7,990 bases of DNA from Candidatus Enterousia merdequi (GTDB taxonomy: Bacteria > Pseudomonadota > Alphaproteobacteria > Rs-D84), in the NCBI GenBank assembly GCA_018065345.1, contig JAGHTM010000062.1, positions 1 to 7,990 on the forward strand, written 5' to 3'. The stretch's first letter is position 1. Each line of letters starts with the position of its first letter. Made by a program: the position numbers and the translations under genes. Below are positions 1 to 6,046 of the stretch, in pieces. Below the pieces are notes generated by a model that saw nothing but the letters and a program-made list of their open reading frames with translations, ran no database searches and was not told where the DNA came from.

Positions 1-65
1 ACAGAAGTTGTCGGTTTTTTAGTCAATGTATATTCTGTTTTACAAAAATCACAAACTATTTTCAT
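1..65 (-). CDS. Zinc-ribbon protein, N-terminal fragment (runs off the window)
   Basis: Reading leftwards from an ATG at 65-63 gives 21 complete codons with no stop before the window edge. The peptide begins MKIVCDFCKTEYTL and continues TKKPTTS. A CxxC pair at residues 5 and 8 directly after the initiator, followed by a short polar strand, is the typical start of the MJ0042-type zinc-ribbon found at the N terminus of many alphaproteobacterial proteins. In that family a second CxxC pair lies some 15-25 residues on, which would be outside this window. A possible ribosome site, AAGG, lies 9 nt upstream. The gene follows the three pilin genes on the same strand after 45 nt, so it may be the last member or a neighbour of that operon. 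The function of the full protein cannot be told from 21 residues. That it is a real gene is inference from the start, motif and context. Confidence 0.5.
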   Translation of the reverse strand, partial: MKIVCDFCKTEYTLTKKPTTS

Positions 66-110
66 TTATAAAAGCCTTGTTTATTTGTTTTGATATTTTT
101 ATACCACAAT

Positions 111-1424
111 TTATTCTAAATTCAACAATTGATATTTTGTACGAACTTGGTCGCGAATACTATTTATCGCATTCAAATAATCTCCTACTGTTGCATTAGA
201 ATTTGTCACAACACCATTAAACACAGATGTAGCAACAGTTCCAGATTTCGATTCCATTCTAGCAATTTGCGATGCCATACGCACCAATTCCGGAGAGTTC
301 ATATCATTAAATCTCGCTTTTTTAGCATTTACATCCCAATAAAATGATGAATCTTTTGGATCTTGAATTTTACCAGAGATACTTAAATACGGTGTAACAG
401 AACCGGTATATCCAACAGAAACATATGCTGCTGAAATATGTCCAAGCACTAAATCCATATCGCCAACAATTCTTAACAAAGAATCTTTATCCGATGAATA
501 AGCGACCGAAAAACCAGATAAAGTTAAATTATTTACATACAAATCGTTTGTATAAAAAGATGAAAACTTTGCAGAATCAGATAAAGTCAAAGTTCCATTT
601 ACATTCAAATTTCTTGAATCTGCTGTCAAAGCACCATTTACAACTGCAGTTTCTGTCGCAAATATAGCATCTATTGTTGAACGGTTTGCAAAAACCAAAG
701 AATTTAATACTGTCTTTCCAATTTTTAATTTTTCGTCAAATTGTGCTTTGTAAGCATCTATAAACTTTACATTTCTTATATCATGAGCATCTAAATTCAA
801 ATCAGACAACATTGTTGAATCATTTTCACTATCAGATGGAACGCGCCACAAATATTCACTTGTTCCACGTGTTGTTGAAGTGGTTCCAACCAAACCTTTG
901 TTATCTTGAAACCCAAAGTCTTTCGCATTAATATGATAAGCGCCAAATCCACCGTATGTGTTGTTTCCTTCTACAAACCCAAGTTTTCCACCACCAAGAT
1001 TTACTATTTCACGCGTACGAAGTGGGGTAATATCACTATCAGATAAAATAACTATGCCTTGTAATATTGATTTGTCGTTTTTATCAGCAGTTTTCAAAAT
1101 TCGTAATTGATAATCTTTTGCGTAATTTTCTGCAATATAATCTGGCAAACCATATTCAATTAAATCTTCTATGGATATTCTTGTAATATTTTTACCAGTT
1201 GGTTGCATTAAAACATTTTTATTTTCAAGTATATATCTTTCCAGCGCACCTTGAACGTGTTCCATTTGTTTTGTCACAGCAACATTTCTGGCACGTAAAA
1301 TAGATGTTTGTTGATAACGAAAAACAAACGGTATAATAATCGCAGCCAAAGCGATGGATATCATTAACTCCATCAACATTCCACCGTTTTGATTTTTATA
1401 AAAATAAAAATGTTTTTTCTTCAT
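111..1424 (-). CDS. PilV-like (shufflon N-terminus type) large minor pilin, third of three
   Basis: This is a 437-residue prepilin-like protein, probably exported and built into or onto a type IVb pilus. The leader MKKKHFYFYKNQNG ends in Gly14, followed by GMLME, so Glu sits at mature position 5 as in classical prepilins. A hydrophobic helix follows, with Pro-Phe at mature 18-19. Residues about 80-175 resemble the PilV N-terminal domain: an SIEDLIEYGLPDY segment, then IVNLGGGKLGFVEG and GGFGAYHINAKDF. A junction motif LSDLNLDAHDIRNV (206-219) leads into a Ser/Asn/Thr-rich, strand-rich C-terminal half with no cysteine. I chose the ATG at 1424 because it overlaps the upstream stop as TGATG, typical of translational coupling; a TTG start 15 nt further upstream is possible but adds only five residues to the leader. 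The homology call is strong for a pilin and moderate for PilV. The ligand or role of the C-terminal part is unknown. Confidence 0.8.
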   Translation of the reverse strand: MKKKHFYFYKNQNGGMLMELMISIALAAIIIPFVFRYQQTSILRARNVAVTKQMEHVQGALERYILENKNVLMQPTGKNITRISIEDLIEYGLPDYIAENYAKDYQLRILKTADKNDKSILQGIVILSDSDITPLRTREIVNLGGGKLGFVEGNNTYGGFGAYHINAKDFGFQDNKGLVGTTSTTRGTSEYLWRVPSDSENDSTMLSDLNLDAHDIRNVKFIDAYKAQFDEKLKIGKTVLNSLVFANRSTIDAIFATETAVVNGALTADSRNLNVNGTLTLSDSAKFSSFYTNDLYVNNLTLSGFSVAYSSDKDSLLRIVGDMDLVLGHISAAYVSVGYTGSVTPYLSISGKIQDPKDSSFYWDVNAKKARFNDMNSPELVRMASQIARMESKSGTVATSVFNGVVTNSNATVGDYLNAINSIRDQVRTKYQLLNLE

Positions 1425-2620
1425 CAATTTGTCTGCCAATCTTTTGATATTATTTTCTTAAATTCGTTTCTATCTGGAACAGAAGGAATTGAAGCCCGCG
1501 TCAATATAAACTTTGAAAACGATGGCGCTGTATATGATGGGAAAGACCACGAACCTATTTTCAAAGGCGCTTTTCCTGAAAGCAACAATTCACCAGATAC
1601 TGTTATTCCAAAATTTTCATAAAAAACTAAATCAGAAACAGATAAATATGGTACTAAAAGTTTATTCATAGATATACCGCTGAATCCAGAAATACTTTTT
1701 GAATATTCAGATTTCAAAACTAAATTACCAGAAACATTTAAACTATTTGCTATCGTTGCCCTGTCCACTATCAATCTTCCATTAGTTGTATATTTATCGC
1801 CATTTAACTTATCTGCACTTATCAATCTGAAACCATTTGTATCACCAGTCACACGCATAGAACCAGCAACTGTATTTGCAGAATTTATATTTGCCCCTGA
1901 TTGAAAATATACATTATTAGCATCAACTATGTCAGATTCTAAAAACACAGATTCCGCATCTATTATTTCAGCAGACATTGCATCTATATCATTTACATTA
2001 AACACATTAAAATTATTCATATGTAAATTTCTTTGCATTTTATTTAATCCGTCTTCACCCATTGTTCCACGATGTAAAAACTTTGTTTTATCTGCACTAT
2101 CAAAATCACGAGATATTTTATAAATCAAATCTCCAACTAAAAAATCATCTGGCGCAGTTACTGCCCAACTTTGAGAATACGCAACACCATCTTCACGCAC
2201 AACAGCAGCATCTTCACCAATTTGTTTTACTATGTTCGCAACTCTAAAATCAGATTCAGGTATATCAAATGCTAAATACACATCGCTTATTATTGCGCCA
2301 TTAACTTTGTATTTATCAACATAACCACTGTGTGCCAATGTTGTTATGGCTTTTAATTCCTCATCACTTAATTTTATTTCTGCAATATCATCCCATTTAT
2401 TTTGATTTATACGCAAGAAATTTATAACATCATCACGAACACCAACTATCTGATTTGCTTTTGCAATATCTTTTGAAGCAGCTGACATATCTTTTATTTG
2501 ATTATATAAAAATGGCGACACAGCCAAAACGACAGCCACAGCCAAGATAACTTCGCTTATCGAAGAACCGCGCTGTGATTTTATATCAGAACATAAAAAA
2601 TGTTTTCTAGATACAGTCAT
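1424..2620 (-). CDS. PilV-like (shufflon N-terminus type) large minor pilin, second of three
   Basis: This 399-residue pilin-like protein lies in the middle of the three-gene set. The leader is 18 residues and ends KSQRG; the mature protein starts SSISE, which places Glu at +5, and the following helix carries Pro-Phe at +18/+19. Residues about 90-165 carry the PilV-like block, including SGYVDKYKVNG and ANIVKQIGEDAAVV, then SWAVTAPDDFLVGDLI. The junction motif MQRNLHMNNFNVFNVNDI (195-212) resembles the segment in conjugative PilV proteins just before the variable region. The C-terminal 190 residues are beta-rich and contain no cysteine; the only cysteine is in the leader. The ATG at 2620 is preferred because GGA lies 4 nt upstream of it. 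A GTG nine nt upstream (2629) is an alternative. The start overlaps the previous gene by 14 nt and the end overlaps the next gene by 3 nt, so the three are surely co-translated from one message. Its individual role is unknown. Confidence 0.8.
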   Translation of the reverse strand: MTVSRKHFLCSDIKSQRGSSISEVILAVAVVLAVSPFLYNQIKDMSAASKDIAKANQIVGVRDDVINFLRINQNKWDDIAEIKLSDEELKAITTLAHSGYVDKYKVNGAIISDVYLAFDIPESDFRVANIVKQIGEDAAVVREDGVAYSQSWAVTAPDDFLVGDLIYKISRDFDSADKTKFLHRGTMGEDGLNKMQRNLHMNNFNVFNVNDIDAMSAEIIDAESVFLESDIVDANNVYFQSGANINSANTVAGSMRVTGDTNGFRLISADKLNGDKYTTNGRLIVDRATIANSLNVSGNLVLKSEYSKSISGFSGISMNKLLVPYLSVSDLVFYENFGITVSGELLLSGKAPLKIGSWSFPSYTAPSFSKFILTRASIPSVPDRNEFKKIISKDWQTN

Positions 2621-3959
2621 TTTTTCCACTTATTAAACATTGTTTCAAATCGATTCTTGATTCCAATCTTTGCCAGAACACATATTGACATATTATATTT
2701 TGCACCAAAGATTTATTATTATAAACGCCATCTAATTCATCTATAATATCTCTACACCTAACCGTTGTATCTGAAGCATCTTTAATATCTGCTATAATTT
2801 CAAAATCATCATTATTTATTGTATCAACATAAACATCTGGTAACACAGAAGTTCCAGCAGGCCGAATATCTATAAGCACAGCACCAGATTTCCCATCTAA
2901 CAAACCATACGATGTTTGATCGCGCAAAGTTATATTTGCAGCATATACATTTGCTGCTTCGATTCCAGATTGCGAATTATATTCAAAACTATCTGGATCA
3001 ACATAAACATCTTGCCCACGAGAAGCATCTATGTATGCACCAACATCTAACCTATCTACAGTAAAACTGAAATTATCCGCCAAAACAGACCCTTTGACTA
3101 ACCAACTTGCAGGTCCATTAAAACCAGTTCTTCCTTCCGACATAGAAAAATCATAAACAGATGCAACATTTGATTCAAAACCACCAGCCGTTCCAAATCT
3201 GGCAATTGTTCTTACAGAGATATCACCAACATTTAATTCACCTTTTGATAAAGACAATGCCGCACCACCATCTGAACTTTGGAAAACAGTTTTTCCAACA
3301 TACATATCAGATATTTTATTTTTTTCGTTTCTACCAGATTCAACACCGTAAAGAACCAAACTTCCAAATTGAGAAGTTTCAAAACCACCATTTCTTGCAA
3401 ACAAAACGCCTATTCTATCAACATTGTTATTATTCATGTCTAATTCAGATAAAAAGCCAATATTTTCATCTGTTTCCTTTTTCGAAACAATATCAGAATA
3501 TGGAACATCAAGTGGAATATACACATAAATATCATTATTTTCCAATTTTGCATAAAAACCAATTCTGCGTGCCAATTCTGCGCGTTTCATTTTAGACAAA
3601 GGTGCCCCGTCTATTTTAAGATAACTTATAATTCCATCTTCATTTTTATCTATGACCAAAGAAATATCTTGCTTTAATGAAGTTTGTGGGACAAACCCAA
3701 GTGGTAAACCATAACTTTCCAAAACATCTACAAAATTATTTTTAGATAATTCTTGTTTTTTATATGGCAAATTGTTTTTTTCTTCCTGAAGATAAATTCG
3801 CGCCACCGTATAAGCCGTTTCAATTTGTTCTGTTGCAACATACATTTTAGCAGCACTATCTTTATCAGACAATTTGCCAGCAAAAAACGGTATAAAAGCA
3901 AAAACCAAAGTCAATGCCAGTAATGATTGTAATAAAAAATTACCACTTTGTTTTTGCAA
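2607..3959 (-). CDS. PilV-like (shufflon N-terminus type) large minor pilin, first of three
   Basis: This 450-residue pilin-like protein is the first gene of the minus-strand operon. From the TTG start the leader is MQKQSG, followed by NFLLQ, so mature position 5 is Gln instead of the usual Glu. The hydrophobic helix has Pro-Phe at +18/+19 like its two paralogues. The PilV-like block (about 65-155) includes NNFVDVLESYGLPLGFVPQ, then RAELARRIGFYAKL and DIYVYIPLDVPYSDI. The junction motif FLSELDMNNNNVDRIGVL (169-186) precedes a long beta-rich part. Uniquely in the set it has four cysteines, all in the last 50 residues (402, 424, 441, 448), which suggests disulphides in a C-terminal cap. The frame is open back to an ATG at 3977, but that ATG lies only 3 nt past the -10 box, and AGGAGG lies inside that extension, 6 nt before the TTG. 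The leader from TTG also matches the MREQSG leader of the pilin at 6047. Confidence 0.8.
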   Translation of the reverse strand: MQKQSGNFLLQSLLALTLVFAFIPFFAGKLSDKDSAAKMYVATEQIETAYTVARIYLQEEKNNLPYKKQELSKNNFVDVLESYGLPLGFVPQTSLKQDISLVIDKNEDGIISYLKIDGAPLSKMKRAELARRIGFYAKLENNDIYVYIPLDVPYSDIVSKKETDENIGFLSELDMNNNNVDRIGVLFARNGGFETSQFGSLVLYGVESGRNEKNKISDMYVGKTVFQSSDGGAALSLSKGELNVGDISVRTIARFGTAGGFESNVASVYDFSMSEGRTGFNGPASWLVKGSVLADNFSFTVDRLDVGAYIDASRGQDVYVDPDSFEYNSQSGIEAANVYAANITLRDQTSYGLLDGKSGAVLIDIRPAGTSVLPDVYVDTINNDDFEIIADIKDASDTTVRCRDIIDELDGVYNNKSLVQNIICQYVFWQRLESRIDLKQCLISGKNDCI

Positions 3960-3965
3960 AAACAC

Positions 3966-3971
3966 CCTCCT
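3966..3971 (-). promoter_or_regulatory. Shine-Dalgarno site AGGAGG that selects a TTG start
   Basis: A perfect AGGAGG lies 6 nt before the TTG at 3959 on the minus strand. It would be internal coding sequence if the upstream ATG (3977) were used. Because a GTG follows it with no spacing at all, TTG is the only start at a normal distance. Confidence 0.7.
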
Positions 3972-3980
3972 ACACATAAA

Positions 3981-4009
3981 AGCATAGCAATTGAAAAAAA
4001 TTATTGCAA
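3981..4009 (-). promoter_or_regulatory. Promoter of the pilin operon
   Basis: On the minus strand TTGCAA (-35, 4009-4004) and TATGCT (-10, 3986-3981) are separated by 17 nt. The -10 is part of TTGCTATGCTT, an 11-nt string repeated exactly in front of dnaX. It matches the GCTA core of the alphaproteobacterial -10 box. The predicted transcript starts near 3974, giving a leader of about 15 nt before the TTG start. Confidence 0.55.
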
Positions 4010-4032
4010 TCAGTTTTAAGATGCTTTAATAT
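4004..4032 (+). promoter_or_regulatory. Alternative promoter for the DUF4167-like gene, sharing a palindromic -35
   Basis: TTGCAA reads the same on both strands. On the plus strand it is followed after 17 nt by TAATAT (4027-4032), so the same hexamer could serve as -35 in both directions. The -10 match is only partial (4 of 6), so this is weaker than the candidate at 4040-4068. Confidence 0.25.
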
Positions 4033-4039
4033 TTAGTTG

Positions 4040-4068
4040 TTGAAAGAACAAAACATTAAAAATTTAAT
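4040..4068 (+). promoter_or_regulatory. Promoter candidate for the DUF4167-like gene
   Basis: TTGAAA (4040-4045) and TTTAAT (4063-4068) are separated by 17 nt, each one or two mismatches from the sigma-70 consensus. The start of transcription would be near 4075, 29 nt before the ATG. The -10 lies inside the inverted repeat at 4051-4072, so a protein bound there would block or modulate this promoter. The region is very AT-rich, so a chance match is possible. Confidence 0.4.
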
Positions 4069-4072
4069 GTTT
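4051..4072. repeat. 22-bp inverted repeat, possible operator
   Basis: Two perfect 10-nt arms, AAACATTAAA and TTTAATGTTT, flank a 2-nt centre (AA). With so short a centre it suits a dimeric DNA-binding protein better than an RNA hairpin. It covers the end of the spacer and the -10 box of the plus-strand promoter candidate and lies about 40 nt upstream of the -35 of the divergent pilin promoter. No regulator gene is in the window. The arms are mostly A and T, which weakens the case. Confidence 0.4.
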
Positions 4073-4103
4073 AAAAATTACTTCCTTAAAATAAAGAAAA
4101 GAA

Positions 4104-4430
4104 ATGTCAAATCAAAAAAAACAGTCTGCCGTAGGTCAAATGATTCAACGTTGTCACAAATGGCGTCAAAAAAGAAAACAACTTATAGATCAAGCACGTC
4201 AAACAACTGATGAAATCGAACGCGAACGCTTATTACAAAGTGCAGAACACTATTGTCGTATTGCAAACGAAGAACAAATTAAAATAGATTCTCAGCGCGA
4301 TCCAAAAGACAAAGAAATTATCCCAGAAGAAGTTATCGAATCCGAAGAAAAATCTGATAATTCAGAAACAAAAGATTCCGAAGACGAAGAAGAAATGGGC
4401 TTTCCAGATTTTATTACAAATTTGAAATAA
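4104..4430 (+). CDS. Short DUF4167-family protein
   Basis: This 108-residue, highly charged cytoplasmic protein has no signal peptide or membrane segment. Residues 13-55 form a basic, helical stretch (HKWRQKRKQL) ending in RLLQSAEHYCRI, which closely resembles the YLQHAEHYYRI signature of the alphaproteobacterial DUF4167 family. The second half is acidic (IPEEVIESEEKS and EDEEE) and ends in GFPDFITNLK, comparable to the LPAFLT-like C-terminal motif of longer members. Usual family members have an Arg/Asn/Gly-rich N terminus and a long disordered middle; here both are missing or reduced, so this looks like a trimmed version. The family has no established biochemical function that I can state; the basic N terminus may bind nucleic acid (inference). 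The start ATG has only a weak A-rich ribosome site (AAAGAAAAGAA). It lies 61 nt upstream of dnaX on the same strand, with no convincing terminator between, so read-through into dnaX is possible. Confidence 0.7.
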   Translation: MSNQKKQSAVGQMIQRCHKWRQKRKQLIDQARQTTDEIERERLLQSAEHYCRIANEEQIKIDSQRDPKDKEIIPEEVIESEEKSDNSETKDSEDEEEMGFPDFITNLK

Positions 4431-4445
4431 ATCTTTTGTTTTTTA

Positions 4446-4473
4446 TTGAAATCGGGTATTTATTTGCTATGCT
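4446..4473 (+). promoter_or_regulatory. Promoter of dnaX
   Basis: TTGAAA (4446-4451) and TATGCT (4468-4473) are 16 nt apart. The -10 lies in TTGCTATGCTT, identical over 11 nt to the pilin-operon promoter, and fits the GCTA-type alphaproteobacterial -10 box. Transcription would begin near 4480, only about 12 nt before the ATG, just in front of the ribosome site AAGGAAG (4481-4487). Confidence 0.6.
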
Positions 4474-4491
4474 TGGTGCAAAGGAAGCATC

Positions 4492-6024
4492 ATGGAAACT
4501 AATTATACCGTTTTGGCTCGTAAATACAGAAGTCAAGATTTTGAATCTTTGATTGGTCAAGATGTTCTTGTTAAAACATTGACTACTGCAATAAATACTG
4601 GCCGTATTGCACACGCATATATATTCACAGGCATTCGTGGAACCGGAAAAACAAGTACTGCCCGCATATTGGCCAAGGCATTAAATTGTTTATCTTTTGA
4701 CCACGCTACATCAAAACCTTGTTGTGAATGTGAAAATTGTCGTGCGATTGCTGCTGGACAACATATCGACGTTATGGAAATCGACGCTGCATCTCATACT
4801 GGCGTTGATAATATGCGTGAAATACTTGATGCTGCACTTTATCGTCCAACAAACGCAAGATACAAAGTATATATAATTGACGAAGTTCATATGTTATCAA
4901 CAAGTGCATTTAATGCATTGCTTAAAACACTTGAAGAACCACCTGCACACGTCATATTTATTCTAGCAACCACAGAAATAAGAAAAGTTCCTGTCACGAT
5001 TTTATCACGTTGCCAACGTTTTGATTTGGCTCGTGTCCCAGTAGAAACATTAAAAAAGCATTTTGCATGGGTTGCTTCCCAAGAACAAATCGAATTATCA
5101 GACGGCGCAAATGAATTGCTTGCACGTGCTGCTGACGGTTCTGTTCGTGATGGATTATCATTACTTGACCAAGCAATCGCACAAACTGGTGGCCATGTTG
5201 ATGAAGGCGCTGTTTTAGATATGCTTAAAAGAACAGACCGTGGAACAGTTGTCAATTTCATGAAAACCGTTTTATCTGGTGATGTAAATGCTGCGCTTAC
5301 AAAACTTGATGAAATATATAATAACGGTGCAGATTTAACAATGTTGTTAAATGATATGATGGAATGGACACATTGGGCAACCCGTATGTATCCATCTTTA
5401 CGTTTACAAGACGCAACATCTTCTCCATATACCGCTGACCAACGCGAAACAATTAAAAAGATAAACGAAAACATCTCGTTGAATACATTATCTCGTATTT
5501 GGCAGGTTATGGTTGCTGCTGTTTCTGAATTACAAGCATCATCAAATCAAAAACAATGTTTTGATATGTTGATTGTTCGTTTGATACACATCGCAGATAT
5601 GCCATCTATTCCGGAATTGTTAAAACAAAATAATGTTCCAGAACAAAAACCAGAGATTAAACCAGAACCTGAAAAAAAACAGCAATTTTTAGAAATCAAA
5701 ACAACTGACGATTTAATGCGCGCATTACAAGACACTCGTGAATTATTGTTATATTCTTACTATACATCTAATCTTGAAATACTTGAATTTGAAGTTGGTA
5801 AAATAAAATACTTTGACCGCAAAGGTGACAAAGATTTTTCACAAAAATTAACATTATGGTTAAAAGATAAAACGAATCAGAATTGGACAATTGAACGCAT
5901 TGAAAACGATCCACACAATAAAACTATATCAGAACAAATAAAATCTGAAATAGAAGCAGACCCAATGGTGTCCAGCGCAATGGATTTATTTGAAGATGCA
6001 GAATTGGTAAACATTTCTAAATAA
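4492..6024 (+). CDS. dnaX: DNA polymerase III subunits gamma and tau (clamp-loader ATPase)
   Basis: DnaX is the motor subunit of the clamp loader that places the beta sliding clamp on primed DNA, and its long tau form tethers the polymerase core and helicase. The 510-residue protein shows the whole AAA+ module: Walker A GIRGTGKT (47-54), a zinc site formed by Cys66, Cys77, Cys80 and Cys83, Walker B IIDEVH (128-133), sensor 1 LATTE (158-162) and the SRC motif (172-174) carrying the arginine finger. A Pro/Glu/Lys-rich hinge lies at about 382-398. The C-terminal domain ends with DPMVSSAMDLFEDAELVNI, the alphaproteobacterial tau ending, so the gene is full length with a shortish hinge. The start is fixed by AAGGAAG 4 nt upstream. 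Eight consecutive A residues in the hinge (5672-5679) could cause slippage and a shorter gamma-like product. It is followed after 22 nt by a pilin gene; the widespread partners ybaB and recR are not next to it. Confidence 0.97.
   Translation: METNYTVLARKYRSQDFESLIGQDVLVKTLTTAINTGRIAHAYIFTGIRGTGKTSTARILAKALNCLSFDHATSKPCCECENCRAIAAGQHIDVMEIDAASHTGVDNMREILDAALYRPTNARYKVYIIDEVHMLSTSAFNALLKTLEEPPAHVIFILATTEIRKVPVTILSRCQRFDLARVPVETLKKHFAWVASQEQIELSDGANELLARAADGSVRDGLSLLDQAIAQTGGHVDEGAVLDMLKRTDRGTVVNFMKTVLSGDVNAALTKLDEIYNNGADLTMLLNDMMEWTHWATRMYPSLRLQDATSSPYTADQRETIKKINENISLNTLSRIWQVMVAAVSELQASSNQKQCFDMLIVRLIHIADMPSIPELLKQNNVPEQKPEIKPEPEKKQQFLEIKTTDDLMRALQDTRELLLYSYYTSNLEILEFEVGKIKYFDRKGDKDFSQKLTLWLKDKTNQNWTIERIENDPHNKTISEQIKSEIEADPMVSSAMDLFEDAELVNISK
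5672..5679 (+). promoter_or_regulatory. Possible slippage site (A8) in dnaX
   Basis: The codons GAA AAA AAA CAG at residues 394-397 contain eight A in a row, in the hinge after the ATPase and third domain. A shift to the +1 frame meets TAG at 5690-5692 after three codons; a shift to -1 meets TGA at 5706-5708 after nine. Either gives a product of about 399-405 residues without the tau C-terminal domain. Known gamma forms arise at such sites in Escherichia coli and Thermus. No clear hairpin follows at the usual distance, and A runs are common in this genome. Confidence 0.35.
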
Positions 6025-6046
6025 ACAACTATAAAAAGGGAAAATT

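Noticed and set aside
66..110. Terminator between the third pilin gene and the zinc-ribbon start
   Set aside because: The 45-nt gap is AT-rich but shows no stem with a following T run on the minus strand.
3161..3595. 144-codon open frame on the plus strand opposite the first pilin gene
   Set aside because: Its translation is rich in His, Gln and Phe with no domain-like pattern, the usual look of an antisense shadow of an AT-rich gene, and it has no ribosome site that I can see.
111..3959. Shufflon-type recombination repeats or a CRISPR array within the pilin region
   Set aside because: No evenly spaced direct repeats and no recurring inverted repeat of about 19 bp were seen. The similarity between the three genes is at protein level only.
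3975..3977. ATG as start of the first pilin gene
   Set aside because: It lies about 3 nt from the -10 box and would place the AGGAGG ribosome site inside the coding part. The TTG at 3959 fits better.
4431..4491. Terminator after the DUF4167-like gene
   Set aside because: There is a T-rich stretch (CTTTTGTTTTTTATT) but no convincing stem before it, so it was not called.
5049..5057. An A AAA AAG heptamer in dnaX, identical to the Escherichia coli frameshift site and in the same reading phase
   Set aside because: It lies at about residue 188 inside the conserved ATPase part (ETLKKHF), so a shift there would give a useless fragment. It is explained by two lysine codons in an A-rich genome.
4887..5474. 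195-codon open frame on the minus strand opposite dnaX
   Set aside because: It is the reverse-strand shadow of a confidently identified dnaX, with Ser/Ala-rich low-complexity content and no recognisable motif.
5714..5727. 14-bp palindrome TAATGCGCGCATTA downstream of the A8 run
   Set aside because: It starts 34 nt after the run, too far for a frameshift-stimulating hairpin, and leaves only about five base pairs once a loop is allowed. It is coding sequence for LMRALQ.
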